Source: Rallus limicola
Taxonomy: Eukaryota; Chordata; Aves; Gruiformes; Rallidae
Assembly: GCA_022605955.1 (NCBI GenBank)
Contig: JAKCOZ010000001.1
Span: forward strand, 20,514,146-20,578,145
Direction: 5' to 3'
DNA length: 64,000 bases
Shown here: positions 37,501 to 42,578 of the stretch, in pieces
Layout of the letters: every line of letters begins with the position of its first letter
How positions within the stretch are numbered: position 1 is the stretch's first letter
Made by a program: the position numbers and the translations under genes
The notes under the pieces: model-generated
What the model was told of the DNA's origin: nothing
What the model saw: the letters and a program-made list of their open reading frames with translations, nothing else
Database searches by the model: none

Positions 37501-40018
37501 CATCCCTCCTTTGAGGTCTTGTTTGTCCCCTACCTCAGCAAATTGACCATTAACCCTTTGTGCAGCAGCATCATAGCAAGGGAGATACAAGTTATTTGCT
37601 ATCCAGGATCTATTCCAAACCATCACTTCCAAGTTTGGGGCCCACTGCAGTGCTGTGATGTATTGCTCGATGGGCATCCCCCATTTTTTCTGCCCAGGTG
37701 TTCTCAAACAACCTGTGTGTACATGCAACCCTGTGCTGTCCAGGTAGTAGTGGATGTTTTGGGCACACAGGGGATGTTGCTGTCTTGGTGCAGCAGCTCA
37801 CAGTTAGCCTGGGCTGGTACACTGGCACCTTGGGCATGATATCTACATGTGCTGCAGTGTGGTAGTCCTGGATGGAGCCCTCACTCCAGAGGTTTCTTCC
37901 TTTGTTAGTCATTCTTCCCTCAAGGTTTGTGGTAGTAGCATGTTTCAGTAGTGAAGGCTGTGAGGATGTATCACAGACATTGATAGGAGATTAAGTTGTG
38001 TGAGTTCTGAGGGACTCCACTTGACAGTCATCACCTGGGTATTAATACATTTCAACATCTATTTAGCTGTCAAATTTTAGCCTTTATAAATGTACTGTTG
38101 AAATCTGATTTGAGTAACATTCAAGTGTTTAGTTGGTTGCATAGATGCATTTAAGGCATCTTTGAAATAAAAATGGGACCTTTTCCAGATGTGGGTATAA
38201 CGTGGAGACAGCTTTATCAGACTCTTGGCAAAACAGCAGCAAGCTGTGCCCCACTGCAAGGACTCAGCAGCATCTTTGCCCTCTTGGTAGAGCCAGGGGC
38301 ACTGAGCTGACCTGGCTTTTCAGGCTTCAGGTCTAAAGCGGCTCCCACAAGCTCAAACTAAAGCACCTCTGCACCTTGCTTCCCATCCAAAACCACCTCA
38401 CAAGGCACCAGCACAAGTGGGGTTTTGAATGCTTCAAGCTTTTCACAACCCTGGTGCTCAGCACCCGTACAGCCACCTTCATGGTCCACTCTAAGACATG
38501 ACTCATCACCAGAGCAAGAACCAACAGAGCAGAATCATGCAGTCTGGGCATCTTAACTCCCATGAGAGTTTCCACTAGGTTAAACCAGCGCTGTTACTGT
38601 AGAATAATTATATACTCAGAGTGTTGGCTGAGTTTTCCGAGTCTTTAACCGAGTATGCTACTGAAGCCCTGCTCCTAAAGAGTCTGAGGCTGGGTAAACT
38701 GCTGGGCTAGTAGGATGTTAAGGGGCAGAAATGAAAAAAGCTTTTGGTAGGAGTGGATTAAATTGTCTCACTGCAGAAGTTATCATCGAAAAGGCACCAC
38801 ACAATATTTCATTTTTTGGAACAAGAAAAATCAAAGAGATTTTGGAAAGGTAAAATCTAGATCAAAATAAGTTGTGCCCTTTCCCCATAGTTTTTCCAGC
38901 TATAAAACACTGTTTGTTTTGGAATGGAGGAGTTATTTCCACTTTCTCCCATTTCCTCATTTTCCCCTTTTTTTTTTTTTTTCTTTTGTTGCTAGGGAAA
39001 ATGAAGACAGTAATTTGTGGCTCTCATATTTTTTAGAGACAAAATAAATTTAACACATTTCCCAGTACTCATTCATGTTTTTCAAAGTATTTTTCCATTT
39101 AGAAAACTCAAACAAAATATAAAAAACCAACCAGCATGGCTCCCTGCCCCGACCCACCACCTGGAACCCCAATTTCTCACTGTTTTTTCTTTTCCCTGTT
39201 CTACAAGTGCTTTTTTTTTTTTTTTTTGCTTTTTTTTTTTTTTTCTCTAGAATGCAGTAATTTAAAGCCTTATGTTGTGAGGACGTCTTGCTGTTGAACT
39301 CCTGGTTCAGATTTTTAACCCAACATTTTTCTACCTCTCTACAAGGGTGGTGAAAACAGGTTTTAATTCCACAGATTCATAGGATTTGTACGTGACAAAT
39401 ACACCACTTTCCCAAAAGTCTGCTAATCTTTTACTTAGAATTTATAACTTTGTACACTTCTAGTACCTCAGTTCCTTAGAATTCTCCCCTCCTCCATCTG
39501 AAATAGCTTTTCAGATTTTGTCGTTAGTAGAGTGAATAATTTTCACTAGGGAAGAATTTCTGCTTTTATCTCCTGATTTACCAGAACTTCTAACAGTTTT
39601 CTCTCCTTGCTTTTGATGAGTGTATCAGCTACTATCTTTTGCCATGTTTGCCATATTTCAGAGGCTTTTTTAGTGTACTCATGACATATCCCTTAAGCCA
39701 AATTCTCATGTGGAATAAACAGATGCATTTCTGTTTTTTTCAGAGGACTGAATTACAGAGCTCTTATTTTGTAATTCAGTGTCTCACACCTCACTGACTG
39801 TTAAAGTGGGCTTTTCTTCTATGTGATATAGAATCTGAAAACTGTTCTCCCTGTAACAGTGAAACTATTCCTACCTCTATAGAGTAATACAGACAAGTAA
39901 TAATTCATTATTTAAATAAAAAGTTGCTTCTTACCTCATCTGGTACTTGTGATGTCAGACAGAGTTTCACTGCAGCCAATAAAGCCAAAAAGAATAAAAC
40001 TACAGGATTTTTTTCCAT
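1493..40018 (-). CDS. STAB2: Stabilin-2 (scavenger receptor), 5' part, 28 exons, continues off left edge
   Basis: Large type I membrane scavenger receptor, known in vertebrates for clearing hyaluronan, other glycosaminoglycans and modified lipoproteins in sinusoidal endothelium. Seen: 28 exons with GT/AG ends and matching phases, 1,011 codons, no stop or frameshift. Domain order is signal peptide (residues 1 to about 22), Cys-rich region, EGF-like repeats (about 109-365), FAS1-1 (about 370-510), FAS1-2 (about 515-655), Cys-rich plus second EGF block (about 660-985), then the start of FAS1-3. Exon-by-exon agreement with human STAB2 as I remember it, for example LTGKSGE in FAS1-1 and HRCDET after FAS1-2, favours STAB2 over STAB1. 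The link, FAS1 3-7, transmembrane and cytoplasmic parts lie outside the window. The start has A at -3 and G at +4, and an in-frame TAG lies 16 codons upstream at 40,064-40,066. Transcription start and 5' UTR extent were not resolved. Confidence 0.95.
1541..3347. other. STAB2 introns 27 and 26 (around exon 27)
   Basis: Non-coding sequence on both sides of exon 27. Nothing else recognised; open frames here show no splice or homology support. Confidence 0.5.
2517..2612 (-). CDS. STAB2: STAB2 exon 27: last EGF repeat before FAS1 domain 3
   Basis: 96 nt, phase 0 to 0. Encodes [15 protein letters not shown], then [20 protein letters not shown] marks the join from EGF block 2 into FAS1-3. The conserved Gly of x-G-Y-x-G-D-G is Asp here. 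Confidence 0.94.
3348..3443 (-). CDS. STAB2: STAB2 exon 26: EGF block 2
   Basis: 96 nt, phase 0 to 0. Encodes [16 protein letters not shown] and [10 protein letters not shown], matching NECECKKGFRGNGIDC and SCLEQTGKC. Donor GTGAGTAA. Confidence 0.94.
3803..3961 (-). CDS. STAB2: STAB2 exon 25: EGF block 2
   Basis: 159 nt, phase 0 to 0. Encodes [19 protein letters not shown], then [16 protein letters not shown] and [14 protein letters not shown]. It aligns without gaps to the mammalian repeat as remembered. NAT is a possible N-glycosylation site. Confidence 0.95.
4162..4255 (-). CDS. STAB2: STAB2 exon 24: EGF block 2
   Basis: 94 nt, phase 2 to 0. Encodes [14 protein letters not shown], then [13 protein letters not shown], a canonical EGF repeat end and the start of the next one. 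Donor GTAAGTAC. Confidence 0.95.
4463..5115 (-). mobile_element. CR1 LINE fragment (3' part) in STAB2 intron 23
   Basis: On the + strand it starts with ATCATAGAATCATAGAAT, the reverse complement of the CR1 octamer-repeat 3' end, and continues into the CR1 3' UTR and the C-terminal reverse-transcriptase region. A still-open minus-strand frame (4,619-5,014) encodes typical CR1 text such as [15 protein letters not shown] and RNWNKLPR. It is 5'-truncated, the usual result of CR1 insertion, and lies in the sense orientation of STAB2. Confidence 0.93.
5116..5909. other. STAB2 intron 23, remainder
   Basis: Sequence between the CR1 fragment and exon 23. A minus-strand open frame near 5,340-5,543 lacks matching splice sites and homology; nothing else recognised. 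Confidence 0.5.
5910..6090 (-). CDS. STAB2: STAB2 exon 23: EGF block 2
   Basis: 181 nt, phase 1 to 2. Encodes [19 protein letters not shown], then [15 protein letters not shown] and a further CHEHADCQ segment. Cys spacing matches the mammalian CLCVHGTCNNRIDSDGAC repeat. Donor GTAAGT. Confidence 0.95.
6091..7253. other. STAB2 intron 22
   Basis: No gene or recognised repeat seen. It contains AT-rich stretches near 6,710-6,900. Confidence 0.5.
7254..7365 (-). CDS. STAB2: STAB2 exon 22: EGF block 2
   Basis: 112 nt, phase 0 to 1. Encodes [19 protein letters not shown] and then [16 protein letters not shown]. In the EGF signature the Gly before the aromatic residue (x-G-F-x-G) is Ala here. NGT is a possible glycosylation site. 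Confidence 0.95.
7469..7558. repeat. 37-bp direct duplication, 53-bp period, in STAB2 intron 21
   Basis: Positions 7,469-7,505 and 7,522-7,558 carry the same 37-nt sequence with one difference (G versus A), separated by 16 nt. A small local tandem duplication in the intron between exons 21 and 22. Confidence 0.93.
7931..8017 (-). CDS. STAB2: STAB2 exon 21: start of EGF block 2
   Basis: 87 nt, phase 0 to 0. Encodes [19 protein letters not shown] and KPCSGNGQ, repeating the CC-x-G-x-GPDC...CPGG motif that opened EGF block 1 in exon 3. Confidence 0.95.
8018..9208. other. STAB2 intron 20
   Basis: No gene found. Overlapping short open frames on both strands at 8,050-8,900 look like chance. An LTR fragment lies near the exon 20 end. 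Confidence 0.5.
9150..9183 (+). mobile_element. Short ERV LTR-like fragment beside exon 20 donor
   Basis: The stretch reads TGTCCTGGGTTTGGCTGGGA, then TCGAGTTAA, closely matching the 5' end of a common bird endogenous-retrovirus LTR. Only about 34 bp are recognisable before the match ends, 26 bp from the coding exon. No viral coding sequence is present. Confidence 0.5.
9209..9292 (-). CDS. STAB2: STAB2 exon 20: second Cys-rich region, continued
   Basis: 84 nt, phase 0 to 0. Encodes [19 protein letters not shown] followed by ARACNITVK, matching the [24 protein letters not shown] segment of the mammalian protein. NIT is a possible N-glycosylation site equivalent to NAT. The GTACAG donor lies close to an LTR fragment (9,150-9,183). 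Confidence 0.93.
9293..10113. other. STAB2 intron 19
   Basis: AT-rich non-coding sequence. A 101-residue + strand open frame at 9,527-9,832 has no homology or splice support. Confidence 0.5.
10114..10176 (-). CDS. STAB2: STAB2 exon 19: second Cys-rich region
   Basis: 63 nt, phase 0 to 0. Encodes [19 protein letters not shown], matching GTCVSC...CPANSEP of the mammalian protein. All three cysteines are retained although the rest has diverged. Confidence 0.9.
10177..13008. other. STAB2 intron 18
   Basis: 2.8 kb without a recognised gene. It contains an exact 21-bp direct repeat (11,104-11,124 and 11,797-11,817) and a denser block of chance open frames at 11,250-11,600. Confidence 0.5.
13009..13161 (-). 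CDS. STAB2: STAB2 exon 18: FAS1 domain 2 end and linker
   Basis: 153 nt, phase 0 to 0. Encodes [12 protein letters not shown], then [19 protein letters not shown] and [10 protein letters not shown], the H2 box followed by the conserved linker into the second Cys-rich block. The GTAAAAG donor is weaker than the neighbouring ones. Confidence 0.94.
13162..14058. other. STAB2 intron 17
   Basis: AT-rich non-coding sequence, including an AT block at 13,730-13,800. No repeat family recognised. Confidence 0.5.
14059..14139 (-). CDS. STAB2: STAB2 exon 17: FAS1 domain 2 middle
   Basis: 81 nt, phase 0 to 0. Encodes [19 protein letters not shown] and FNRTST. It matches LEVATLISTPHIRSMANQL in the mammalian protein as I recall it. 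NRT is a possible N-glycosylation site. Confidence 0.93.
14718..14771 (-). CDS. STAB2: STAB2 exon 16: FAS1 domain 2, YH motif
   Basis: 54 nt, phase 0 to 0. Encodes [23 protein letters not shown] is the YH motif that lies between the H1 and H2 boxes of FAS1 domains and has been linked to cell adhesion in this family. Confidence 0.94.
15243..15362 (-). CDS. STAB2: STAB2 exon 15: FAS1 domain 2, H1 box
   Basis: 120 nt, phase 0 to 0. Encodes [10 protein letters not shown] and then [16 protein letters not shown], a textbook FAS1 H1 box. It ends with LDYLLSAE before a GTATAG donor. Confidence 0.95.
15454..15516 (-). CDS. STAB2: STAB2 exon 14: start of FAS1 domain 2
   Basis: 63 nt, phase 0 to 0. 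Encodes [19 protein letters not shown], the first amphipathic helix of FAS1-2. Confidence 0.92.
16038..16181 (-). CDS. STAB2: STAB2 exon 13: FAS1 domain 1, H2 box
   Basis: 144 nt, phase 0 to 0. Encodes [18 protein letters not shown], the FAS1 H2 box (x-NG-x-h-H-x-h-D-x-V/A-h). A basic stretch (GGKRKGK) precedes it, as GGKKKVK does in the mammalian protein. Confidence 0.95.
16182..17455. other. STAB2 intron 12
   Basis: Holds an exon-like but frame-incompatible block near 17,190-17,285 (see findings). Otherwise nothing recognised. Confidence 0.5.
17456..17599 (-). CDS. STAB2: STAB2 exon 12: FAS1 domain 1 core
   Basis: 144 nt, phase 0 to 0. Contains [26 protein letters not shown] and [10 protein letters not shown], corresponding to the strand and YH/LH region of FAS1-1. 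NNT is a potential N-glycosylation site. Donor GTAAG. Confidence 0.95.
17761..18070 (-). mobile_element. CR1 LINE fragment in STAB2 intron 11
   Basis: It begins on the + strand with ATAGAATCAAACAGAATCAC and GGGTTGGAAGGGACCTTGAA, the reverse complement of a CR1 3' end. The minus-strand translation contains the CR1 phrase [18 protein letters not shown]. The inner boundary is approximate. Confidence 0.92.
18141..18233. repeat. T-rich low-complexity tract (TTTG-type and poly-T)
   Basis: Runs of T interrupted by TTTG units, then T18, between the CR1 fragment and exon 11. On the coding strand this is an A-rich tract inside intron 11. Confidence 0.9.
18576..18658 (-). CDS. STAB2: STAB2 exon 11: FAS1 domain 1, H1 box
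   Basis: 83 nt, phase 1 to 0. Contains [19 protein letters not shown], the classical FAS1 H1-box pattern (GP-F/Y-TVF-x-P-x-N-x-A/G-L). Confidence 0.95.
18820..18953 (-). CDS. STAB2: STAB2 exon 10: end of EGF block 1, start of FAS1 domain 1
   Basis: 134 nt, phase 2 to 1. Encodes [18 protein letters not shown], closing the EGF block, then MERLRDL and [14 protein letters not shown], the first helix of FAS1-1. The usual aromatic residue of G-Y-x-G-D-G is Ser here, an unusual change in an otherwise conserved repeat. Confidence 0.93.
18954..23578. other. STAB2 intron 9
   Basis: At 4.6 kb the largest intron seen here. It contains a poly-T tract (about 20,945-20,968) and a 169-codon + strand open frame at 21,541-22,050 of unknown meaning. 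No CR1 end was recognised in it. Confidence 0.5.
23579..23712 (-). CDS. STAB2: STAB2 exon 9: EGF-like repeats 5-6
   Basis: 134 nt, phase 0 to 2. Encodes [18 protein letters not shown], then MTDIC and an NNTCHK segment with a possible NNT glycosylation site. Matches [24 protein letters not shown] in the mammalian protein as I recall it. Confidence 0.94.
23713..24708. other. STAB2 intron 8, with poly-T tract
   Basis: About 1 kb without recognised genes. A T run occupies roughly 24,616-24,636, 73 bp from the exon 8 donor. Confidence 0.6.
24709..24905 (-). CDS. STAB2: STAB2 exon 8: EGF-like repeats 4 and start of 5
   Basis: 197 nt, phase 1 to 0, the longest exon in this part of the gene. Encodes [20 protein letters not shown], nearly identical to the mammalian repeat, then [10 protein letters not shown] and YDGPGK. 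The complete EGF signature (C-x-C...G-Y-x-G-D-G...C) is visible. Confidence 0.95.
24906..26874. other. STAB2 intron 7
   Basis: 2 kb of unique-looking sequence. Short open frames show no homology; no repeat end recognised. Confidence 0.5.
26875..26994 (-). CDS. STAB2: STAB2 exon 7: EGF-like repeat 3
   Basis: 120 nt, phase 1 to 1. Encodes [14 protein letters not shown] followed by [14 protein letters not shown]. The normally acidic Asp in the loop (x-G-D-G) is Asn here, giving NGT, a possible N-glycosylation site. Matches the PECAALLCPENSRC repeat of mammalian STAB2. Confidence 0.93.
27193..27288 (-). CDS. STAB2: STAB2 exon 6: EGF-like repeat 2
   Basis: 96 nt, phase 1 to 1, so it could be skipped without changing frame. 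Encodes [18 protein letters not shown] and the following Cys-x-Cys and YQGLRC, an EGF-like repeat with all six cysteines in the usual places. Confidence 0.93.
27706..27753 (-). repeat. C-rich (+) / G-rich (coding strand) tract in STAB2 intron 5
   Basis: A nearly pure pyrimidine tract on the + strand ending in C13 (27,741-27,753). On the STAB2 coding strand it gives a run of 13 G followed by at least four further G3-G5 runs separated by A or T, which fits the G-quadruplex pattern. Confidence 0.9.
28880..29045 (+). mobile_element. Ancient CR1-type LINE relic
   Basis: The sequence carries a diverged version of the CR1 3'-end core: TGGAGCTCCTTGGCACAGAG, ATTGTGGAG, AGATAATTTATGGAGGATGG. It is far more diverged than the other CR1 copies here, so it is probably an old amniote-wide insertion. 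Boundaries are approximate. Confidence 0.5.
29313..29396 (+). mobile_element. CR1 LINE 3' end fragment in STAB2 intron 5
   Basis: Contains GATGATCTCTTGAGGTCCCT, TCCAACCCCTAAGATTCTG and TGATTCTATTGA, the standard CR1 3' terminus in the + orientation (antisense to STAB2). Only about 80 bp remain. Confidence 0.9.
29559..29628 (-). CDS. STAB2: STAB2 exon 5: EGF 1/2 junction
   Basis: 70 nt, phase 0 to 1. Encodes [19 protein letters not shown], very close to the GFGGTACETC...NLFGP segment of mammalian STAB2. Confidence 0.93.
30226..30335 (-). mobile_element. CR1 LINE 3' end fragment in STAB2 intron 4
   Basis: Starts with AGAATCACAGAATCATTTAG, then GTTGGAAAAGACCCTTAAGA and TCATTGAGCCCAACTG, a well-preserved CR1 tail in reverse complement, 177 bp below exon 4. 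Confidence 0.92.
30512..30597 (-). CDS. STAB2: STAB2 exon 4: EGF-like repeat 1
   Basis: 86 nt, phase 1 to 0. Encodes [15 protein letters not shown] followed by GDGTCTCQ, the characteristic C-P-G-G...G-x-C...NGTC-x-C pattern of the stabilin EGF/laminin-type repeat. Donor GTACGT. Confidence 0.93.
32803..32833. repeat. T-rich low-complexity tract
   Basis: Two T runs separated by single C residues inside STAB2 intron 3. It produces a Lys-rich chance translation on the minus strand. Confidence 0.85.
33712..33862 (-). mobile_element. CR1 LINE fragment in STAB2 intron 3
   Basis: Starts TAGAATCAGAGAATTATCAA, then GGTTGGAAAAGACAAGATCA. It continues through the CR1 3' UTR (AACCCTGCATCACTGTAATC, CACCCCCAAGGATGGTGACT). 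Reverse-complement orientation, the sense direction of STAB2. Confidence 0.92.
34681..34704. repeat. A tract (+), U tract in the STAB2 pre-mRNA just after exon 3
   Basis: A-rich run with one G, 6 bp from the exon 3 donor. On the coding strand the intron starts GTAAGC and then runs into about 17 T residues. Confidence 0.92.
34711..34826 (-). CDS. STAB2: STAB2 exon 3: Cys-rich region leading to EGF 1
   Basis: 116 nt, phase 2 to 1. Contains [10 protein letters not shown] and [11 protein letters not shown], the conserved CC-x-GRWGPDC motif that introduces the first EGF-like block in stabilins. The GTAAGC donor is followed on the coding strand by a long T run (34,681-34,704 on the + strand). Confidence 0.93.
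35166..35199. repeat. T-rich tract in STAB2 intron 2
   Basis: Two T runs separated by GG. The rest of intron 2 (34,827-35,634) is AT-rich, with ATATAT-like stretches around 35,300-35,430, and contains no recognised gene. Confidence 0.85.
35635..35768 (-). CDS. STAB2: STAB2 exon 2: N-terminal Cys-rich region
   Basis: 134 nt, phase 0 to 2. Encodes the first Cys-rich segment (CVPCSSNL, then [13 protein letters not shown]), matching the CTSCALNL...CPDGYTMITSG stretch of mammalian STAB2. NGT is a potential N-glycosylation site. Acceptor TTACAG and donor GTATC. Confidence 0.93.
35769..39934. other. STAB2 intron 1
   Basis: 4.2 kb separating the signal-peptide exon from the rest. It contains a group of overlapping minus-strand open frames at 37,020-37,912 (see findings), a GT-rich tract near 36,944 and poly-T tracts near 38,968 and 39,211-39,244. 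Confidence 0.6.
39211..39246. repeat. Poly-T tract in STAB2 intron 1
   Basis: T-rich run interrupted by GC and ending TTTTCTC, about 690 bp below exon 1. Confidence 0.88.
39935..40018 (-). CDS. STAB2: STAB2 exon 1: initiator and signal peptide
   Basis: 84 nt, residues 1-28, ending in phase 0 before a GTAAG donor. The sequence begins [18 protein letters not shown], a short charged start followed by a hydrophobic core, as expected for a cleaved secretory signal peptide. The ATG context (ACAATGG) is strong. A 4.2-kb intron separates this exon from the rest of the protein. Confidence 0.9.
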
Positions 40019-40606
40019 TGTGAAGAATTTCTTTTTTCCTTCAGAGCTCTCCAGAAATGAGAACTAAAATTGTGACATAAAGCAATGGTTTGCTAGAGGT
40101 GCTGTTTCTTCTGCATTCTTAGGCAAACAGATTAACAAGATTCTTGTCTTCCTGAAGGAAAATGAGTGAAGGGTATGGCACGTGAAGCTTGTCTGCAGGC
40201 AGGAAAAATTCCAAAATGTGGGTATTTGATGAAGGTTTTCACTGCAAAGCTGAATAAACCCTTCCTAACTGAATGACAGGATATCCTGTTGGGGCTCTGT
40301 TCATTTATCCCTCTCTCTGAGGCTGTTGACAGTACAAAACCAAGGACACAAAACTGTGATGACAGAAGATGTTTCCTTCTTTTAGGTGGGCATGGACAGG
40401 GGATGGGAGCAACTGCTGAGCTTGTTATCAGTACATTTGTTCAACTGGTCTAAGGCAGAGCAAAGGATTTCTGGAAGTTGGCTTATCAACCCTAATAATG
40501 TAAGGGTGGATCCCTTCAATGTGGTTCTGGGGGTAGGGCTTGATTTTATCTCAGGAGGCCAAAAGAACATCTTCCAGCTTTGGTTAGCTGGATAAAAAAG
40601 GGGACT

Positions 40607-40621
40607 CCCCCCCCCCCCCCC
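40607..40621. repeat. C15 homopolymer about 590 bp upstream of the STAB2 start codon
   Basis: Fifteen consecutive C on the + strand, G15 on the STAB2 coding strand, in the likely promoter-proximal region. Confidence 0.93.
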
Positions 40622-42557
40622 TTTTGCTACTTTTGTTAAAATTGTTCTGCCTGATTTCCTGAAGCCAAGCAAAAGAAAATTAACTCAGCTATGTTACTTG
40701 CACGTGATTATGAGGGAAGAGTAGGCAGACATTTCAATTTGCCAAAAGCGAGACTAAAGTTTTCTTTCTTCTCAGAGTTGTGCAGCTCTTACCTAGTGCT
40801 GTTTCTTGCTGCTGCTAGGGTCAGTCTTGTGAAGGCAGCCTCTCTTGTGTCTTAAAAACATAATAATTTGACTGCCTCCAGTTTACCAGCTTTGCTTTGT
40901 GCCCCTGATGTTATTTTTTCAGCCATTTGAAGGCATTCCAAAAAGCTGCCTTAATACAAAGTCATAGTTTGAAGTTTGGCTAAGTTGTTGAAGAGTCTGC
41001 TGTAAACATAGTCCTTTCTCCCAAACTCCAGCTTTCAGTCATGGATAGCTGCTGCATTACCTTTAGACCACAGATGTAATACCTGATGCAGTTGTAACTG
41101 GTTATCTTGAACTCTGTATTGTTTTCCTAAAGAACTCAGTGGTGGTGCACATGTAATACACAAATTCTTCTACTTCTCTTATGGGCTCTACATAAATATG
41201 GTGATATTGCTGGTGGGAGATGGCAGGGCAAGATGTTTCCAGTATGCTCACGAGATCCTGTTCCTTTCTGCTATATGGTGAGGAAAGAAAATAATTTCTT
41301 GTTTATGTAGAGAAGATAGCGGCCAGGGGTTGTGATGTACATGCTAATGGTACCTCTGGCCCTGAGAAGTGTTCTTTCTCTTTTCTGAGGTCAAGGCCTT
41401 TCACATTATGGTTTTGCGTACAATGTATAATCTGGCCTGGTGGAAGGAATGGTCATATTTTTCTCCAAAAGAGCAGAATCCTGGAGGATTTTCTCTTCCA
41501 TGTGATGATAGCTCATGGCTGCATCTCATCCATCATGGGATATTTGGGAGTAAAACACCCTCCGTCTTCTGCAGCTGTGCCTTTTTGGAGCATGGGCAGG
41601 GTGGGTTTCTGGGCAGGGCCTATGCTACCTAAGCAAAACACGTTTTCCCGGTCCCTGTGTGTGTGATGGCAGGGACTGACAGCTTCTGCAGCAGCTCAAG
41701 GTCAGTTGGGTTTCTTGCTTGCTGCTACTTCAGACAGCACAGCGATGAAAGCAGCTGTAAATCAAGCACATCCCTTTCCTGTCCTGTAGATCGAGATAAA
41801 AAGCAACACGCATCAGCTCTCTTGTTATCTGCTCTTACGTCCCATATAGGCATTTGAGAGAAGTAAAGCCTTTTTCTCTTTCCTTCCTCTTGCCTTTTGT
41901 TGGTGCATGGTCTCGTTGCTGACCTCCATGATGAGCACCCTCCCTGCGCTGGAGGGACCAGCCACCCTTTCCTTGTGCTGGTCACAGGTTCTGGGGGGTT
42001 AAATAGAGGCTGTGCCAGGCTCTCACTTTAACGCTGCCTGGCCTGCTCCTGCCCTACTTTGGGCACAAATATTGTCTCATACATCACCTGGCACACAAGA
42101 TAGGGCTCCCTGGAGGCTCAAGGGGTGGGAAAGCACCCTGACACTCAAGCCGGTGCAGTGCGGCACTGCTGCTGATGGCAGTGTACCCACTAGCCGGCCG
42201 GTGTACCTGCTGCTTGTTACCCAGCACATTGCCATATCTGTGCCGACTTTTGTCCTGGCTCTCCTTCAGCTCCTGCCCTTGACATCCAGCCCATGTGTTT
42301 CTGGGGCTGTCCTCCTCTAGAGTGATGGTGGCAGGCTATCACATTCCTATAGCTCGTTTTCTTGCATTTCTTACTCCTACGTTTTCATGGCTTTAGCTGG
42401 ATTTTTTCTTTTAGCTTTGTGCTGTATCACTTTCTGTGTCCAGCTGGAGCAGTGGGGATGTCTTGGATCTCTTTGATTCCTACAAAAAGGTGAAAAATTT
42501 GGAAGCCTTAGATGACAAATATGAAAATGTAAATGTTTGTGGTGTTTGTCCCCTTGG

Positions 42558-42578
42558 ATATATATATATATATATATT
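42558..42578. repeat. (AT)n microsatellite
   Basis: About ten uninterrupted AT units. Confidence 0.93.

Noticed and set aside
3803..40018. Assignment to STAB1 instead of STAB2
   Set aside because: Exon peptides agree with remembered STAB2 text (for example [27 protein letters not shown]). A database search would settle it.
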